Assembly: GCA_020744425.1 (NCBI GenBank) | Contig: JAGMUV010000003.1 | Coordinates: 3,410,001 to 3,474,000 of the forward strand | DNA: 64,000 bases | Reading direction: 5' to 3' | Source: Dactylonectria macrodidyma | Lineage: Eukaryota > Ascomycota > Sordariomycetes > Hypocreales > Nectriaceae | In this document: piece by piece, positions 45,372 to 57,848 of the stretch | Numbering within the stretch: the stretch's first letter is position 1 | Layout of the letters: the number at the start of each line of letters is the position of its first letter | The notes under the pieces: generated by a model | Told to the model about the DNA's origin: nothing | The model's database searches: none | The model's input: the letters and a program-made list of their open reading frames with translations, nothing else | Made by a program: the position numbers and the translations under genes

Positions 45372-46933
45372 CTAGACGGCATCCATGCTAGCTCGGGTGG
45401 CAAGCTGCTCATTCTTGTTCCCTAGCTTTGATATTTGCAAAAAGGCATCGACTCCATACCCCTCCAGGCTGTGTAGCTCAAGACTTCCCGCCCAGTACTC
45501 GGCGTAGACGCGACTCAAGGGCAGGCCCATGCCAAGACGCAAATTCGGTGGGCGGCTTGTCAAGGAAGACAGGGAGCTATCATAATTTGGTGTCTTAAGG
45601 TCGACGCGAGCCAGCTCGCCCTCGGCATGGAGCTCCTGCATCGTGGCAGCCATTCGGGGCACGTGGGACAAGTTCTCGAGACGCTTCTGGCTCTGGGGCC
45701 CTTTGCTGAAGGACCAAAGGTAAGGTAGCTCGGCGCGAGGAATGCCGCCGCCGCGGTCGCAGATGCGAATGATGACGTGTTGTGAAGCCTCGCAAATAGT
45801 GATTTCGATCGGGGGCGGGACACCAGTTGTCGTTGGGTCCGGGTTTTTCTGATGACGATCGATGACTGCCTGGACTGAGTTGCGCAGGAGCTCACCGACG
45901 ATATACTCGAGATGGCTCAGGATGTAAGGGAAACTGGCGTCTAGGTGCCCGTCGACCTTGATCTCTGGTATCTGGATATCGGGGCCATTCATAGAGCGGG
46001 CGAGGGCGGTAACGGCCTTGGAGCAGCGCTCGACGACATCCTTGGCGTTGCACTTTATGAAGACTTCTCCGATGAAGTCAGCCTCAGAGAGCTTGCTTCC
46101 GGGGGAGAAGTGGGGGGAGTTGAAGGTCTCGGTGAGAGAGAGGTGTTGTTCGGCAATAACCCGTCGGGAGATGCGCTGTCGCAGCTTGTAAGCACTATGT
46201 GAGCGGGCTCGGCATGGAATGACGTACTGATCTCAGAATTGTGTTCATAAAATTGTCCAAATCGTTGGGGTTCATCAACCCGCCACACTCGAGAATACCC
46301 ATGGCTAGTTTCGGGATGACCGTCAAGTGCCCTTTGAGGTTCTGGCTGATGATGTCACACATCCTGTCATTATCCTCAAGGGTCTTGACCTCCTTGATCT
46401 TGCGAAACATGTCAAAGGCATTGTAATATAGATTGTACACTTCGTTTATGTGGGGGTTCGTGACGACGACGTAGGGAAGACGCTGCATATCCCGAATGCG
46501 GTGCGCAAGCCTGCAGGGTTGCATTGTCAGCTGTTCAGCTGTCCATTGCGGGATCCATCCGTCCGGCCGAGATGGCAACTCACCTGGTGGGCAACTCGGA
46601 GCGAACATAGTTCGCAGAGCTGATGAGGCGCGACTCTGTGAGGGAGCGGCCAAATACCATCAGCTGGCGGAGGCTAATGGGGCGAGCTTCTTTGGCGACC
46701 CATCTAGAGCACCGTGGGTTAGCAGCTACAGGGAGCTTGCAACGGGCGCGGGGAGCTCCTCACTCATCAAGGATGGAGACGGGGCGCCATGATGGGTTGC
46801 TCGAGCTGCTCGCGCGGCGCAGGTGCAATCGGGGATTCGAGTGATGTTGGAAGATAGAGGCGGACGCGAGGGCGAGGGCACGCGGATCAGTCAATCTGCA
46901 TCGCCTGCTTGGTCGCAGGGCGATGGAGGGCAT
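45372..46933 (-). CDS. Mitochondrial PDK/BCKDK-family protein kinase
   Basis: Inhibitory kinase of a mitochondrial 2-oxoacid dehydrogenase complex (pyruvate or branched-chain). Four exons (46,933-46,764; 46,703-46,584; 46,510-46,228; 46,175-45,372) give 458 residues; the first exon was found by tracing the frame back to the only in-frame ATG. Residues 1-50 are Arg/Ser-rich without acidic runs, a typical mitochondrial presequence. The helical N-domain has LRQLMVFGRSLTESRLI and LAHRIRDMQRLPYVV. The ATP-binding GHKL domain has the N-box ELLRNS (about residues 286-291), G1 DRGGGIP (331-337), and LGMGLPLSRVYAEYW. The ELLRNS variation (versus ELFKNA) resembles fungal Pkp1-type kinases, so the exact substrate complex is open. 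Divergent from the USP7-like gene. Confidence 0.88.
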
Positions 46934-48990
46934 GTCGGAGGAGGTCGCATGCAGAGGCAGGGCGTTAGCCTACGACAGCGAAAAGGGACGATGGGGTGAG
47001 AAGTAGAGTCGATAGCGCAAGCCCGTCAATTCAGCGTACAAGCTCTGTCTCGGAGAAGCGATTTCCTCGGGAAACCCAACAGTTCAAACGGAGTATCGTG
47101 GAGTTGGCGAACGAATGAGTCTTTGGGCCTTGGGAGTCATCCAAGGAAAGGGTCCGGATCCAGACCAGGGAGCAGAGAACCGGAAACTGCAACTGCATGT
47201 ACCGCCTCGGGCACCCACCGAAAAAAGCTTGGGGGAGGTGACTGGAGAAAATTACCCCACATTCGCGATACTGGCAGCTTGATATGATAAGCCTTGGGGA
47301 CCTGTGAGAGCACAGAGCTGATGGCGGCCCTCATAGCGTAGCGGGCGGTAGCAGCAGCTGGTTTTGCAGTCGATGTCCGATTTGAAATAGTGTAATCGTC
47401 GCGAGTTCTGGACAAACACTGGTATGTTAGTGCTTCTGGGTAGCTAGTGGCAGCTAACACACGGCTGTTTGAGGGGGGGGGGGGGGGGGGGGGAGCGGCT
47501 TGCTGTTTCGCCTTCCATGGTCGAGGGCCGATAGTCGATGATGATGATGTCGGGTGGCGGGCCAAGAATGAGGCCTTGCTATTTTACCTGTCTTGCCGTT
47601 TTCCCGAGCACACGACAGCCCGCAGGCAATGCGTTGTAACGTGGGGAGATTTTTACAATAACGTACTATGTAGCTGGTGTTACGCACACCTAACGGTAAG
47701 CTTGTGAGTGGTTGTGGTATCAGAGTGGGGGATGGTCGAAATGTGCTGGAGACACATTGCGGGTTACTTCATCGATCAGCGCAGGGAGGTTATAGTAGGA
47801 AGACTTCCCAGATACATGACTATTCAAGACTGGAATCCGTATCATATCATATCATATACCTATTTATATGCTTCCAGCTTTGCAGCTTGTTGAAGATGTT
47901 TTCATTCCACCATTGCATTCAGCAGGCGAGGTTGTCCAGCCTCAAGCTTGAGGAGGCGATGCATCAACTACTTGTTTGTTTGCATCGCCTGCTGCACATT
48001 GTAGACCCCGTTCTTCTTAGATACTAGTAGCCTCATCGCATGTGGGATGTGTGTTTCTTTGAGAGACGCAAACCGTGGTGCTACTACAGCTCTGGCTCGA
48101 AGCAGACTCGTAGCATCCATAGCCCTGTACAACCCACCAGACAAAGAGCAAGAGGCAGACTGGCAACGTCATTGGCGGGGTGACCTGATGACGCTCTTGA
48201 GGTGAGGGAAGCCTGCTAGCGTGATACTTGAACAATGGTAGCTTGGCTGCCAGACCGGGATGTACCCGCCTATCCACACTAGCATTTGTCGCCTCCCAGG
48301 AACCTTGGCGGGATGCCTGGGCTGGGTTGTCTGTGCTGTGTTTCGCACAACTCTCTAGGTCCGTCCACGATTGCTTTGTCGGGTGTGCTTGATTGACTGA
48401 TTGATGCAAGGCGGGCTGCACGCATCTCGCATCTCTCTTCCTCTCCACTCCACTCTCTCTCATTCTTCCCGAGCCTCTTTGACGCCTCTTCTGCTGGCTC
48501 GTATTCAGATCTGGATCTTGGATCTTGGAACCTGAATCTGGAAGCCACGATTTTTGTTGGAATTTGCTGGGTTGCCAGTCTCCGACTTCTCCGTTTTGGA
48601 CTCTGGTGGTGGCCAAACCATCCTTCCAATTCTCACGTCTCCACCTCATCCATTCGTCTTCCTCTTTTGCTCTCCTCCCCTCCTCGCCGCTAGACTCTCA
48701 GTTCCTCGGTCCTTCGCTCTCTCGCCCTCCACCTCTCTCGCTCTCCACTGTCTTTGTGCCAGCCCATCCTTCTCCCTTCGACTTGGCCCTCGAGCTGTAG
48801 CTGCCGCTGCTGGTCTTGGTGCTGTCGTTGCCGAGACGCCCGCTCGAACCGCGCCCGCGCATCTGCCGACGACATCATCTCGTGAGATCGGTCGTCTCCA
48901 AGCCACCTGCAGCCTGGCTTCCTCCTCTACGCACCCTCTGTTCTTCCTCCACTGTCAGCCGCCGCATCTGTTGCTGTCATCCATACCAAA
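46934..48990. promoter_or_regulatory. Divergent intergenic region, PDK and USP7-like genes
   Basis: About 2.06 kb contains both promoters. It includes an uninterrupted run of 21 G's (47,473-47,493) and a (ATATC)n stretch near 47,838. The right-hand part (48,420-48,990) is strongly CT-rich, as expected for a long fungal leader. No coding region is evident. Confidence 0.45.
47473..47493 (+). repeat. G homopolymer (21 bases)
   Basis: The plus strand carries 21 consecutive G's, an unusual run for fungal non-coding DNA and prone to G-quadruplex formation and to sequencing length error. It is intergenic, so a length error would not disturb a gene model. Confidence 0.8.
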
Positions 48991-51900
48991 ATGGTGAGCC
49001 CCTCCGCTTTTTTTATCTATCCGTGAATCGGTCGCCTCCCGCAAGAACTCGTCTTGCAGTCCCTTGCTCTTGGTTTCAACTTTCCTGCGTCATTCACCCC
49101 CACCAATTCGCCTTGATCCTGACTTCTCCCACCTCACCACCACACCCGTCCTTCTCCCCTCCTGTCCATACCCAGTTCCTCTATATGCCTACACCGGGCT
49201 CTTTTCCCAACTTGAGCTAGCCGTAACATTAGAGCTACGTGCTGACAACTCTCTCCGCTACCAGAGTCACGACGTGAATTCTCCCAACGACATGGTTATG
49301 GACACGGACGACTATGTTGGCGTCGCCAACGAGCCCGACAAGGATCCTGTCGCTATCATCCCAGATAACCTCGAACCAGAGGCCGACCAGCTAGAAAACC
49401 TGCCGATGGCCAACGATCGTGCGTCTCCCCGCCCGTTCCCGTCCCAGTCCCCGTCACTTCGTGTCGCCGCCTGGCCTCTGTCGCCGCCTGGCCTGACGTC
49501 CCCCGGCTAACTCCAGATAATATCAGACGATGCGATGCGGGAGCTTGTCCTACCTCCACTGATCGATGAGCCCAAGATTCTCGGCGACTTCGAGCACACC
49601 TGGACTGTCGAGAACTGGCGCAGCTTAGGCAAGAAGGAACACGGTCCCATCTTCAATGCTGGCGGATTCCCTTGGTGCGTTTCACCATGGCCTTGCCACC
49701 CTCAACCACATCATGTCGTTGCTGACCTTTGTCTTCTCGCTCCAGGCGTATCTTGTTGTTCCCCCACGGTAATAATATCGACCAGTGCTCGATTTACCTC
49801 GAACATGGCTTCGACGCCGATGCCGTCCCCGAGAACTGGAGCTGTTGCGTCCAGTTTTCTTTGGTACTCTGGAACCCGAATGACCCCAGCCTATACTGCC
49901 ACCATGCCGCCCACCACAGATTCACTAAGGAGGAAGGTGATTGGGGCTTTACTCGCTTTGTCGAGCACCGGCGCATGTTTAATGTGCCTTGGGACGGTGG
50001 TAGCCGGCCTCTTTGTGAGAACGACTCTGCCAATATCACTGCTTATGTCCGCCTTGTTGAAGACGAGACGGGTGTCCTATGGCACAACTTTGCCAACTAT
50101 GACTCCAAGAAGGAGACGGGCTATGTTGGGCTCAAGAACCAAGGCGCCACCTGCTACCTCAACTCCCTCCTGCAGTCACTCTACTTCACAAACGCATTCC
50201 GAAAGGCATGATCCCCAGCTCCCCAGACCTATGCGCAAGTCCCTTGCTGACCGCGACAGGCCATCTATGAAATCCCCACCGAAAATGATCAAAGCATGGA
50301 CAACAGCGCTTATACCCTGCAGCGACTCTTCTACCAGCTGCAAACCTCCGAGCAGGCTGTTGGAACGAATGAGCTTACCAAATCCTTCGGCTGGGAAACC
50401 CGACACATTTTCGAGCAACAAGATGTCCAAGAACTGTCCCGCAAGCTGATGGAGAGAATGGAGGAGAAGATGAAGGGCACAAAGTCGGAAACTGTCCTTC
50501 CCGAGATGTTCAGTGGAAAGATCAAGACGTACATCTCTTGCATAAATGTCGACTACGAATCAAGTCGCATCGAAGACTTTTGGGATATCCAACTCAACGT
50601 GAGCGGAAACACGCATCTGCTCGAGAGTTTCAAAGACTACATCCAAGTTGAGAAGATGGATGGCGAGAACCAGTACTTTGCTGGAGACGAGTTCAAGCTG
50701 CAAGACGCCAACAAGGGTGTCATCTTCACCAGCTTCCCCGACGTGCTTCACCTCCAACTGAAACGATTCGAGTACGACATCCAACGTGACATGATGATGA
50801 AGATTAACGACCGCTACGAATTCCCCGAGGTATTTGACGCCGCCCCGTATCTCTCTGACGACTCCGATAAGTCCGGGTCATGGACGTATCAGCTTCACGG
50901 TGTTCTCGTCCACAGTGGCGATTTGAATGCCGGTCATTACTATGCGTTCTTGAAACCTGGAAAGGACGGCTGGTTCTACAAGTACGATGATGACAAGGTA
51001 ACCAAGGCTACTATGAGAGAAGTGCTCGAGGAAAACTTTGGCGGCGAATATCGAACTTCGAATGGTTATCCTCGTGCGCCACTCCAGAAGAAGGCCCCCA
51101 TCATGCGCCAGAACAGCGCGTACATGTTGGTATACATCCGTCAGTCGCGAGTTGACCAGATCCTCCACTCTGTCACCAAGGATGATATTCCCCAGCATCT
51201 TCGTATGTGGTTTTGTTTCTGTACATATTGGTATGTTGCTGATTTGACTTAGAACTACGCTTCAGCCAGGAGATGGCTCAAAAGGAAACGAAGAGGAAGG
51301 AGCAAAGGGAGGCCCATCTCTACATGGCCGCCCGGGTTATCACGGACAAGTCATTCCGAGCCTATGGTGGAACCGACCTATGCCTCTTTGATAACACCAA
51401 AGATCTTCCTTCGGCCCCCAGGACTTATCGAATCCGTCGGCAACTGACTATGGCGGAGTTCGTCGCTCAAGTTGCTGAGGACATGGAAGAAGATCCTCGC
51501 AAAGTGCGACTTTGGCTCATGGTTAATCGACAAAACAAGACCATTCGACCCGATCAGCCTATAATGGATTTGCGACCTACAGTTGAGGAGACATATGCTC
51601 GCTCGGCTGCACACCGAGACGCCAGCTTGCGAGTGTGGGCGGAGGTTGCAGATGAGGTCGACTCTGACGGCGAGCCTATCTGGCCGTCCTATCAAAGTCA
51701 ACCAAATGGTGTTGTCGTCAAGAACGATACCATCTTGCTCCTCTTGAAACATTTTGATATCGAGACCCAGACCTTGAAGGGTGTTGGTCACGTCTACATC
51801 GCGAAGGAAAAGAAGGTTGAGGATCTGGTCCCTTTGATCTCAAAGAAGATGGGCTGGGGAGACAAATTGCCTGTCGATGAGAAGCTTCTCTTGTGGGAGG

Positions 51901-53291
51901 TAAGGCTATTGACTTCTTGCTATCGCGCATCGCAGGACCTGACGTTTCTTAGGAAATCAAACCAACCATGATCGAACCCTTGAAGCCGAAGCAGTCTTTG
52001 AAGGTTGCTGAACTTCAAGATGGAGATATCATTTGCTTCCAGAAGTCTATCGAGCGCAAACCCGAACAACAAAAGCGCTCGAGTGACAAAGCACTCGAGT
52101 TGTACGTCAACGCTATGTCTTAAATGTCTATCTCACTCACAGTCTTTAGGGTCAACACATCCGATCATTTTGAGGATGCCCGCGAATACTACGACTTCCT
52201 TGAGCACAAGAGGACGGTTAAGTTCCATCCTCATACTCATCGATGCGATGAAGCGGAGTATCCTCCATTCGAGCTGGTCCTGAACTCTAAGATCAGCTAC
52301 GATACACTAGCGGAACGTGTTGGGGCGCATCTGAACGTACCCCCTACTCACATTCGATTCTGGACAGTGAGCTCGACAACCGACCAACCAAAGGCGCCAG
52401 TGAGACGTGGTGCGAACCCGAATCTACGACAGATCCTGAATCCCATGGGATCCACTAATCTCAGCTCGAGTCAACGAAATGACGCCTTTTATTTCGAAGT
52501 CCTTGAAATAAGCCTTGCTGAGCTAGACACAAAGAAGAGTATCAAACTGACCTGGTTGAGTGAGGGCATTACTAAGGAGGTAAGATGCTTCTCGTTTAGA
52601 TACTCATGGCAAATGCTGACGATGAACTTAGGACCAGTACGACTTGCTCGTGCCCAAGACCGGAACTATTGAGGACTTAATCGAGGCCTTGATCAAGAAG
52701 GCGCAAATCTCTACTGAGGAAGAGGGTGGCAGGATACGGGTTTACGAGACCAGCTCTAACAGATTCTATCGCGAACCCGTCCGAGAACACCCAGTCATGA
52801 ACCTTAACGACTTCACTCAGATCTACGCCGAGCGTGTTCCTCAGGAGGAGGTTGCAGTCGAGGACGGTAACTTCATCCAGGTTTTCCACTTTCACAACGA
52901 CATAAGCCGGCTTCACGGCATTCCATTCAAGTTCCTCCTCGTCGAGGTCAGATACTCGTCCAGGTACCTCCACGTCAGCGGAGCTAACATTTGACTAGGG
53001 CGAGAAATTTGCGGATACGAAGAAGCGTTTAGAGAAGCGAACTGGAATCAAGGGCAAGAGCTTCGAGAAGATCAAGATTGCCGTGGTTCGACGAGCCAAC
53101 TACTCCAAGCCTCAATATCTCAACGATGGTTGGTCTTACCTGGCCTCACAGACTCATGGATATGACTAACAGCTCAAATAGATGACGAACTCTGGACGGT
53201 GGCACAATCTGATGATGACTTCCTCGGTCTGGACCATGTGGATAGAACAAGGACTCTGAGAAACGGCGTTGGGGATCTTTTCCTTAAATAA
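48991..53291 (+). CDS. UBP15: Ubiquitin-specific protease, USP7/Ubp15-like (MATH + USP + UBL repeats)
   Basis: Deubiquitinase removing ubiquitin from nuclear and other substrates. Eleven exons give 1,162 residues: 48,991-48,993; 49,265-49,418; 49,527-49,674; 49,746-50,205; 50,260-51,202; 51,253-51,899; 51,953-52,101; 52,150-52,579; 52,632-52,946; 52,999-53,128; 53,182-53,291. The model starts with an exon that is only the ATG (context AAAATG, followed by GTGAGC donor). A MATH domain begins with the FEHTWTVENW segment. The USP catalytic core has Cys238 in NQGATCYLNS and His481 in AGHYYAF. UBL-like C-terminal repeats follow, ending with LDHVDRTRTLRNG. The intron at 50,206-50,259 is GC-AG (AAG, GCATGA). 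If the ATG-only exon is wrong, the next ATG in exon 2 (MVMDTDDYVG) would serve. Divergent from the PDK gene, convergent with the asparaginase. Confidence 0.92.
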
Positions 53292-54165
53292 TCGCCAGCG
53301 AACCGCTGAGCGAGAAGTGCATCAAAAGGGCAATACCAGCTCGGCTCTGGACCTCGGTGTTTAGCATATCAGCCTACTTTAAAAGCACTATCGCAAAGTA
53401 TCTATAGCCGGTGTTACCGGCATAGGCGTTTCTTTGGTAATGGAATGTGGACACATACGAGACAAGACAAAGGACAGTGGTGATTGAGATCTGGACTTGC
53501 AGCGAGGGCTTCGTTTTATCATGAGACGGGCACAAGCATTGGGCTGGGATGTATGAAAGAGGACCGAATGACAAGTACTACTACTACCATGGACGAGGCC
53601 TTTATTTATGTCTTTGTTACTGCACATCACGACGTCAATCGAGTCGCCCGCGCTTTTATGCATCATACATAGAAACTGTGATAACAATTCGACTATTGCA
53701 AGATATGTACACCAAGATAATGTCGATAGCAGCGTATCACACTTGATCATGATGACGTTGTTCACGTCTCTTCACAGCGGCGAAGATCTGTTTTTGATCA
53801 AAAGTCTACTTCAGGGTCCCATCCATCAAGTATAGGGAATTCATACCGCTCACTGCTGTTGAATGGCGCCGTCGAGATGGGATGATTGTCTGTTTCGTAC
53901 CAATTTTGAAATCCCCTTTTTTATAACCTCCAGAAGGGACTAGGAAACTACCCACGTACTGTAGTTTTTCATGCTCTCGCCAACATACTTGTCTGCGACG
54001 TCTCGCTGTCCTCGCTATGCTCGCTCGATATATCCATGCAATCACACTAACTCCATAAAAGAATTCTATCAAATTTGTAATAACCCAAGACATGGTCCAT
54101 TTTCGTTTATTTTTTATCACTTCGTGTGACCCAGTTTATGAGGTCGACATAATTAACCGGATCAA
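53292..54165. other. Convergent 3' region between USP7-like and asparaginase genes
   Basis: An 874-base interval between two stop codons facing each other. No RNA gene or coding pattern is seen; AT content is raised. Confidence 0.45.
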
Positions 54166-56144
54166 TCACATTGGGCTCTCACGACCGCCGGGCAGGCACT
54201 CCCTCTCCTCGACGGACAGGTGGGCGCCGGCTAGGCGTAGCAGCTGAGCGCAGGGCTCTTTGCCGGACTTGACGGCGACGAACAGGGCCGAGTTATTGGC
54301 TTTATTGCGCTCGTGAACGCTGGCGCCGCGGTGAAGCAGCTCCAGGAGGATCTCAGTGCTTCCGGCGACTGCGGCGAGGTGGACGGCCGTGTTGCCAGCA
54401 TAGTCCGACTGCTTGAGCATCGAGCTTCCCTCGCCCTGCAATAGCTCCTTGACGAGAGTCAGCTCGCCATTCTCAATGGCGTACCCCAGGGCGCTGAAGG
54501 CCGTCTCATCGCGCGTCAGGTGGGCGGCGGCGAAGTCGAGCGAGCCGGCTGGGTGGGAGAAGCTCTGGTGGGCGATCTCGGTCATCTCGCCGCGGAGGGA
54601 GCGAGAGAGCTGGTCGCTGATATCCTTTGAGGTGAGGCCGGGGAGGGCGAGCAAGTACGAGAGCTTGGTGAGGGCGGCCTCGGCGGTGAGATCCAGGCCG
54701 AAGATGACGCCAACGCGGCCGAGGAGGGTGCCCGGCCCGTAGACGGGGGAGACGAAGCCGTTGACACATTGGCTGACGTTGACGACGACAATGCCACGGG
54801 CGACGGCGGCCTGGATAATCTTGGTTAGCTGCCCATCGGAGCCGCCGGGGATGTTGCCCATGCCAAAGGTCTCGAGGATGAGGCCGCGAAGACCTGGCAG
54901 GTGGAGGACAGAGTCAATCATCTCGGGCTTGATCCCGGGGAAGACGCGTAAACAGGCGACGTGGGTCGTGTCGAGGCCCTTGGAGATATTGAACTTGGCG
55001 ATGGTGGTTGGGCGCAGGACAAGCGGCCAGTTGACGGTGATGCCGAGTCCGTTGACAGTGGCGAGGGGTTCGGCATTGGGGCTATCAAAGGCATCAAAGT
55101 TGGTGGCTGAGACCTTGGTGGAACGGTTACCGCGGTACAGGCGGTGGTGGAAGAAGAGGCAGACTTCGGGGATGACAAAGGTGCCGGCGATGATGAGAGA
55201 GCCGAGGAGGTTGTCGACGCCATCAGACTGCAGGGAGAAGATGGGGGCTTGAGAGCCAGTGAGAATGACGGGCTTGCCCAGGCTGTTCATCATGAAAGAG
55301 AGGGCGGAGGCGGTATAGGCGAGAGAGTCGGTGCCGTGAAGGATGACAAAGCCGTCAAAGAGATGGTAGTTCTCGTGGACGGCGGTGGCCATGGCGTCCC
55401 AATCATGGGCCTCGATGGAGCTGGAGTCGAGAAGCGGGTTAAACTCGAGGATGCCATAGCGAACATGGCGGTCATAGGCTGTGGGCGGAGTACGAAGAGA
55501 ATCGAGATAGAAGCGCTGTCCATTGCGGTAGGCAGGGAGAGTTACTGTTATTTATGTTAGACCAATGTTTGAACGAGGGTGTATGTATGTGGCGATGATG
55601 GTTTTGAAAATGAGTAGTGGTAGTGGAAAGGATGCAGGAGAGAGGTGTGTCATGATGGCCACATATCATGACAATTCCGGTGCAAAGGGGAGAGCTCTTG
55701 GCGCACAAAGCGATAGTTGTTCTTCTTATACATACCTTTGGGGCTGAAATCATTAAAGGACGGCCTTGGGGCCATGGCATTTTCGAGAAAGTTATTAGTG
55801 GGCTGGAGGCCATCGGGAGTTTGCTGCATGCATATGGTGCCTCCAGTGCCGATGATAAGGACGCGAGACTCTGGATATTTGGTCTCAGCTCCTGTCTGGA
55901 TGCGGCCAAAGCCACTGCTGCTGAGGCTTCCATGGCGGCTACGATTGCCACTGTTATTGTTGACACTGCCGTTGTTCAAGCTGGCGCCATTATTGAAGCT
56001 GGCGATACTATTGTTGAAGCCGGCTGCGTTGTTGAAGTTGCTGGCATTGCTGAGGCTGGCGTTGTTGACGCTGCCATGGACGCTACTATAGACGCTGCCA
56101 CCGCCATTGGCGGTTTGAGGGGGCGGCGACTGATAACTAGACAT
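54166..56144 (-). CDS. L-asparaginase with C-terminal ankyrin repeats
   Basis: Type I (cytosolic-type) asparaginase that hydrolyses L-asparagine to aspartate and ammonia. Two exons (56,144-55,736 and 55,544-54,166) give 595 residues. Residues 27-67 are Asn-rich (16 of 41, with SNASNFNNAAGFNNS-like runs). The first active-site motif is TGGTI at residues 100-104 and the second HGTDSLAYTAS, with the supporting GSQAP and DGVDNL segments. Ankyrin repeats close the protein: SALGYAIENGELTLVKELL, the GNTAVHLAAVAGS repeat, and SALFVAVKSGKEPCAQLL. There is no signal peptide. The ATG at 56,144 has a later in-frame start only far inside the Asn-rich part. It is convergent with the USP7-like gene. Confidence 0.93.
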
Positions 56145-57848
56145 CTTTTTACGTCCCAGGCGTGTGCGTATGTGTTGCAAAAGACAGGGAAGAAGAAAAA
56201 AAGAGGAGAGAGGAGGGGGTCAAGATAAGATATTGAGAGATAAGAGACTCAAAAGCTTGAGTTGAGAGCAAAAGGCGAGACAGGAAGTGAGCGGGCGCAA
56301 CCAAGTTGGTCGAGGGTCGAGGGTGTGTGACGTCGCGATAACAAGGTACGTTTTAGTGGCGGGGAGGGGCGTGTGAGAGGCGTCAAAATCGACTTGACTA
56401 GCGACAAGTGACGATGGAGGATCGACAAAAGCGAATTGATTGTAAATGATAAAGAGGAAGATAATAGTTAAGAAAAGAAGGAAAATTGAATATCAGCCCA
56501 GCAGGAAGAAGAAGGAAAAACTTAAGAAACGGAGACGGCTCCTCTTTCCAGGCGATGCCGGGGATGCGACCAAAGCTTGGTGGGAGAAAGGCGCAAGAAG
56601 GCCATCAAGTGGATCCTTTGTGAGTTTTCGAGGGGTAATAGCAACTCAACCTCGCCTTTATCTGGCGAGTGAGAGAAGATGATGGGATCGCACACGCGCA
56701 ATAACAAGTCACATGGCACATCTGACATAAATTAGTGCTTTTTTTCTCCTTCTGCTTATTCTCTCATTTTCTCCTCTTTCTGGAGAATAGCGTAGCATTG
56801 GCCGCGTGCTTTCCGTTTGGTGTTGGTTCTCTCTCGGCCTCCCTCTCTCATCTGCGACTGAGATGGGAGCAAGGCTGGGTGTTGTTGTCCCTTAGTTATT
56901 CCTAACCCATGGACCAGCTGACCGGCCCAGCCCGAGCTATTCGCACAAGGGGCCCGCTGACCAGACTCGCTTGATGGGCTGCTCAACCCAGTAGGTGTCC
57001 ATACGTTTGCCTTGTCTGTATGCCGGTATTTGGCAGCCGGAGCATGCCATTCATTTCGGCAGTTTCGTCACCCCCCCTCGGCGATACTGATGCTGATGAT
57101 GAACGTCTCGCTACTCTTTGTCATTGTTACTCCAGAGAAATATGTACAAACAACGCCACCGATAACCGCATATCCATTCCATTCGCTTGGAAGTTGGACT
57201 GTTGACTTGGTCTGTGCCGGTCTTCTCGCCTCTGGGCTCTGGGTAGCACTGGAGCAGTTCGCAGTCGCGTGCACGGATCTGGACAAGGATCGCCTTGATG
57301 AGTCTTCAGCCACAAGTGGGGGACAAGAGAGAAGAAACAGAAGCCCACGAAAAGGGAAAATGAGGAGAAGAAGAAGAAAACCCGGCATTATTCAGGCAAT
57401 GTGAGGCGTGGACAGGGGACGTTTCCACACCCGCTAGAACGAAACGGCAAGTCCGGCCGGTCTACACAACCGGCGTCATCAACCGGCCACTGACTGGGCA
57501 GGAGCAGCCAACATGCTTCTGGAAGGTGTGAACAGGGGTCCCTAAAAAAGGCAGCAACGACGAGGGACCAGCAAACAAAGCTCCGGTTTCCGGACCGCCT
57601 TACGCCGCCAAAATCCAGACCTTCGATTTGGGATTCAATGCAATTAATCCATTTGGTGCAGATAAATGTTCTATGAGCTAGATCTAAGTCTAACAAATCT
57701 TCAATTATACGCCCACTAATTATTGCGCCGTACTGACTGATTTATAGCATGGCGATCGCCAAATTATGGACTGAACCTGTAATAACCCAGACAAAGATGC
57801 AGGCGATATCAATATCTTCGAGCTGCAGGTGTTTAAGTGCAAATTCGG
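56145..57848. other. Intergenic region between asparaginase and retroelement relic
   Basis: About 1.7 kb containing the asparaginase promoter and leader near its left end. Basic GA-rich frames occur at 56,450-56,680 but have no domain pattern. No gene can be supported here. Confidence 0.45.

Noticed and set aside
57012..57404. 130-codon frame between asparaginase and relic
   Set aside because: Its end is a GA-rich basic run with no domain pattern and there is no context for a gene.
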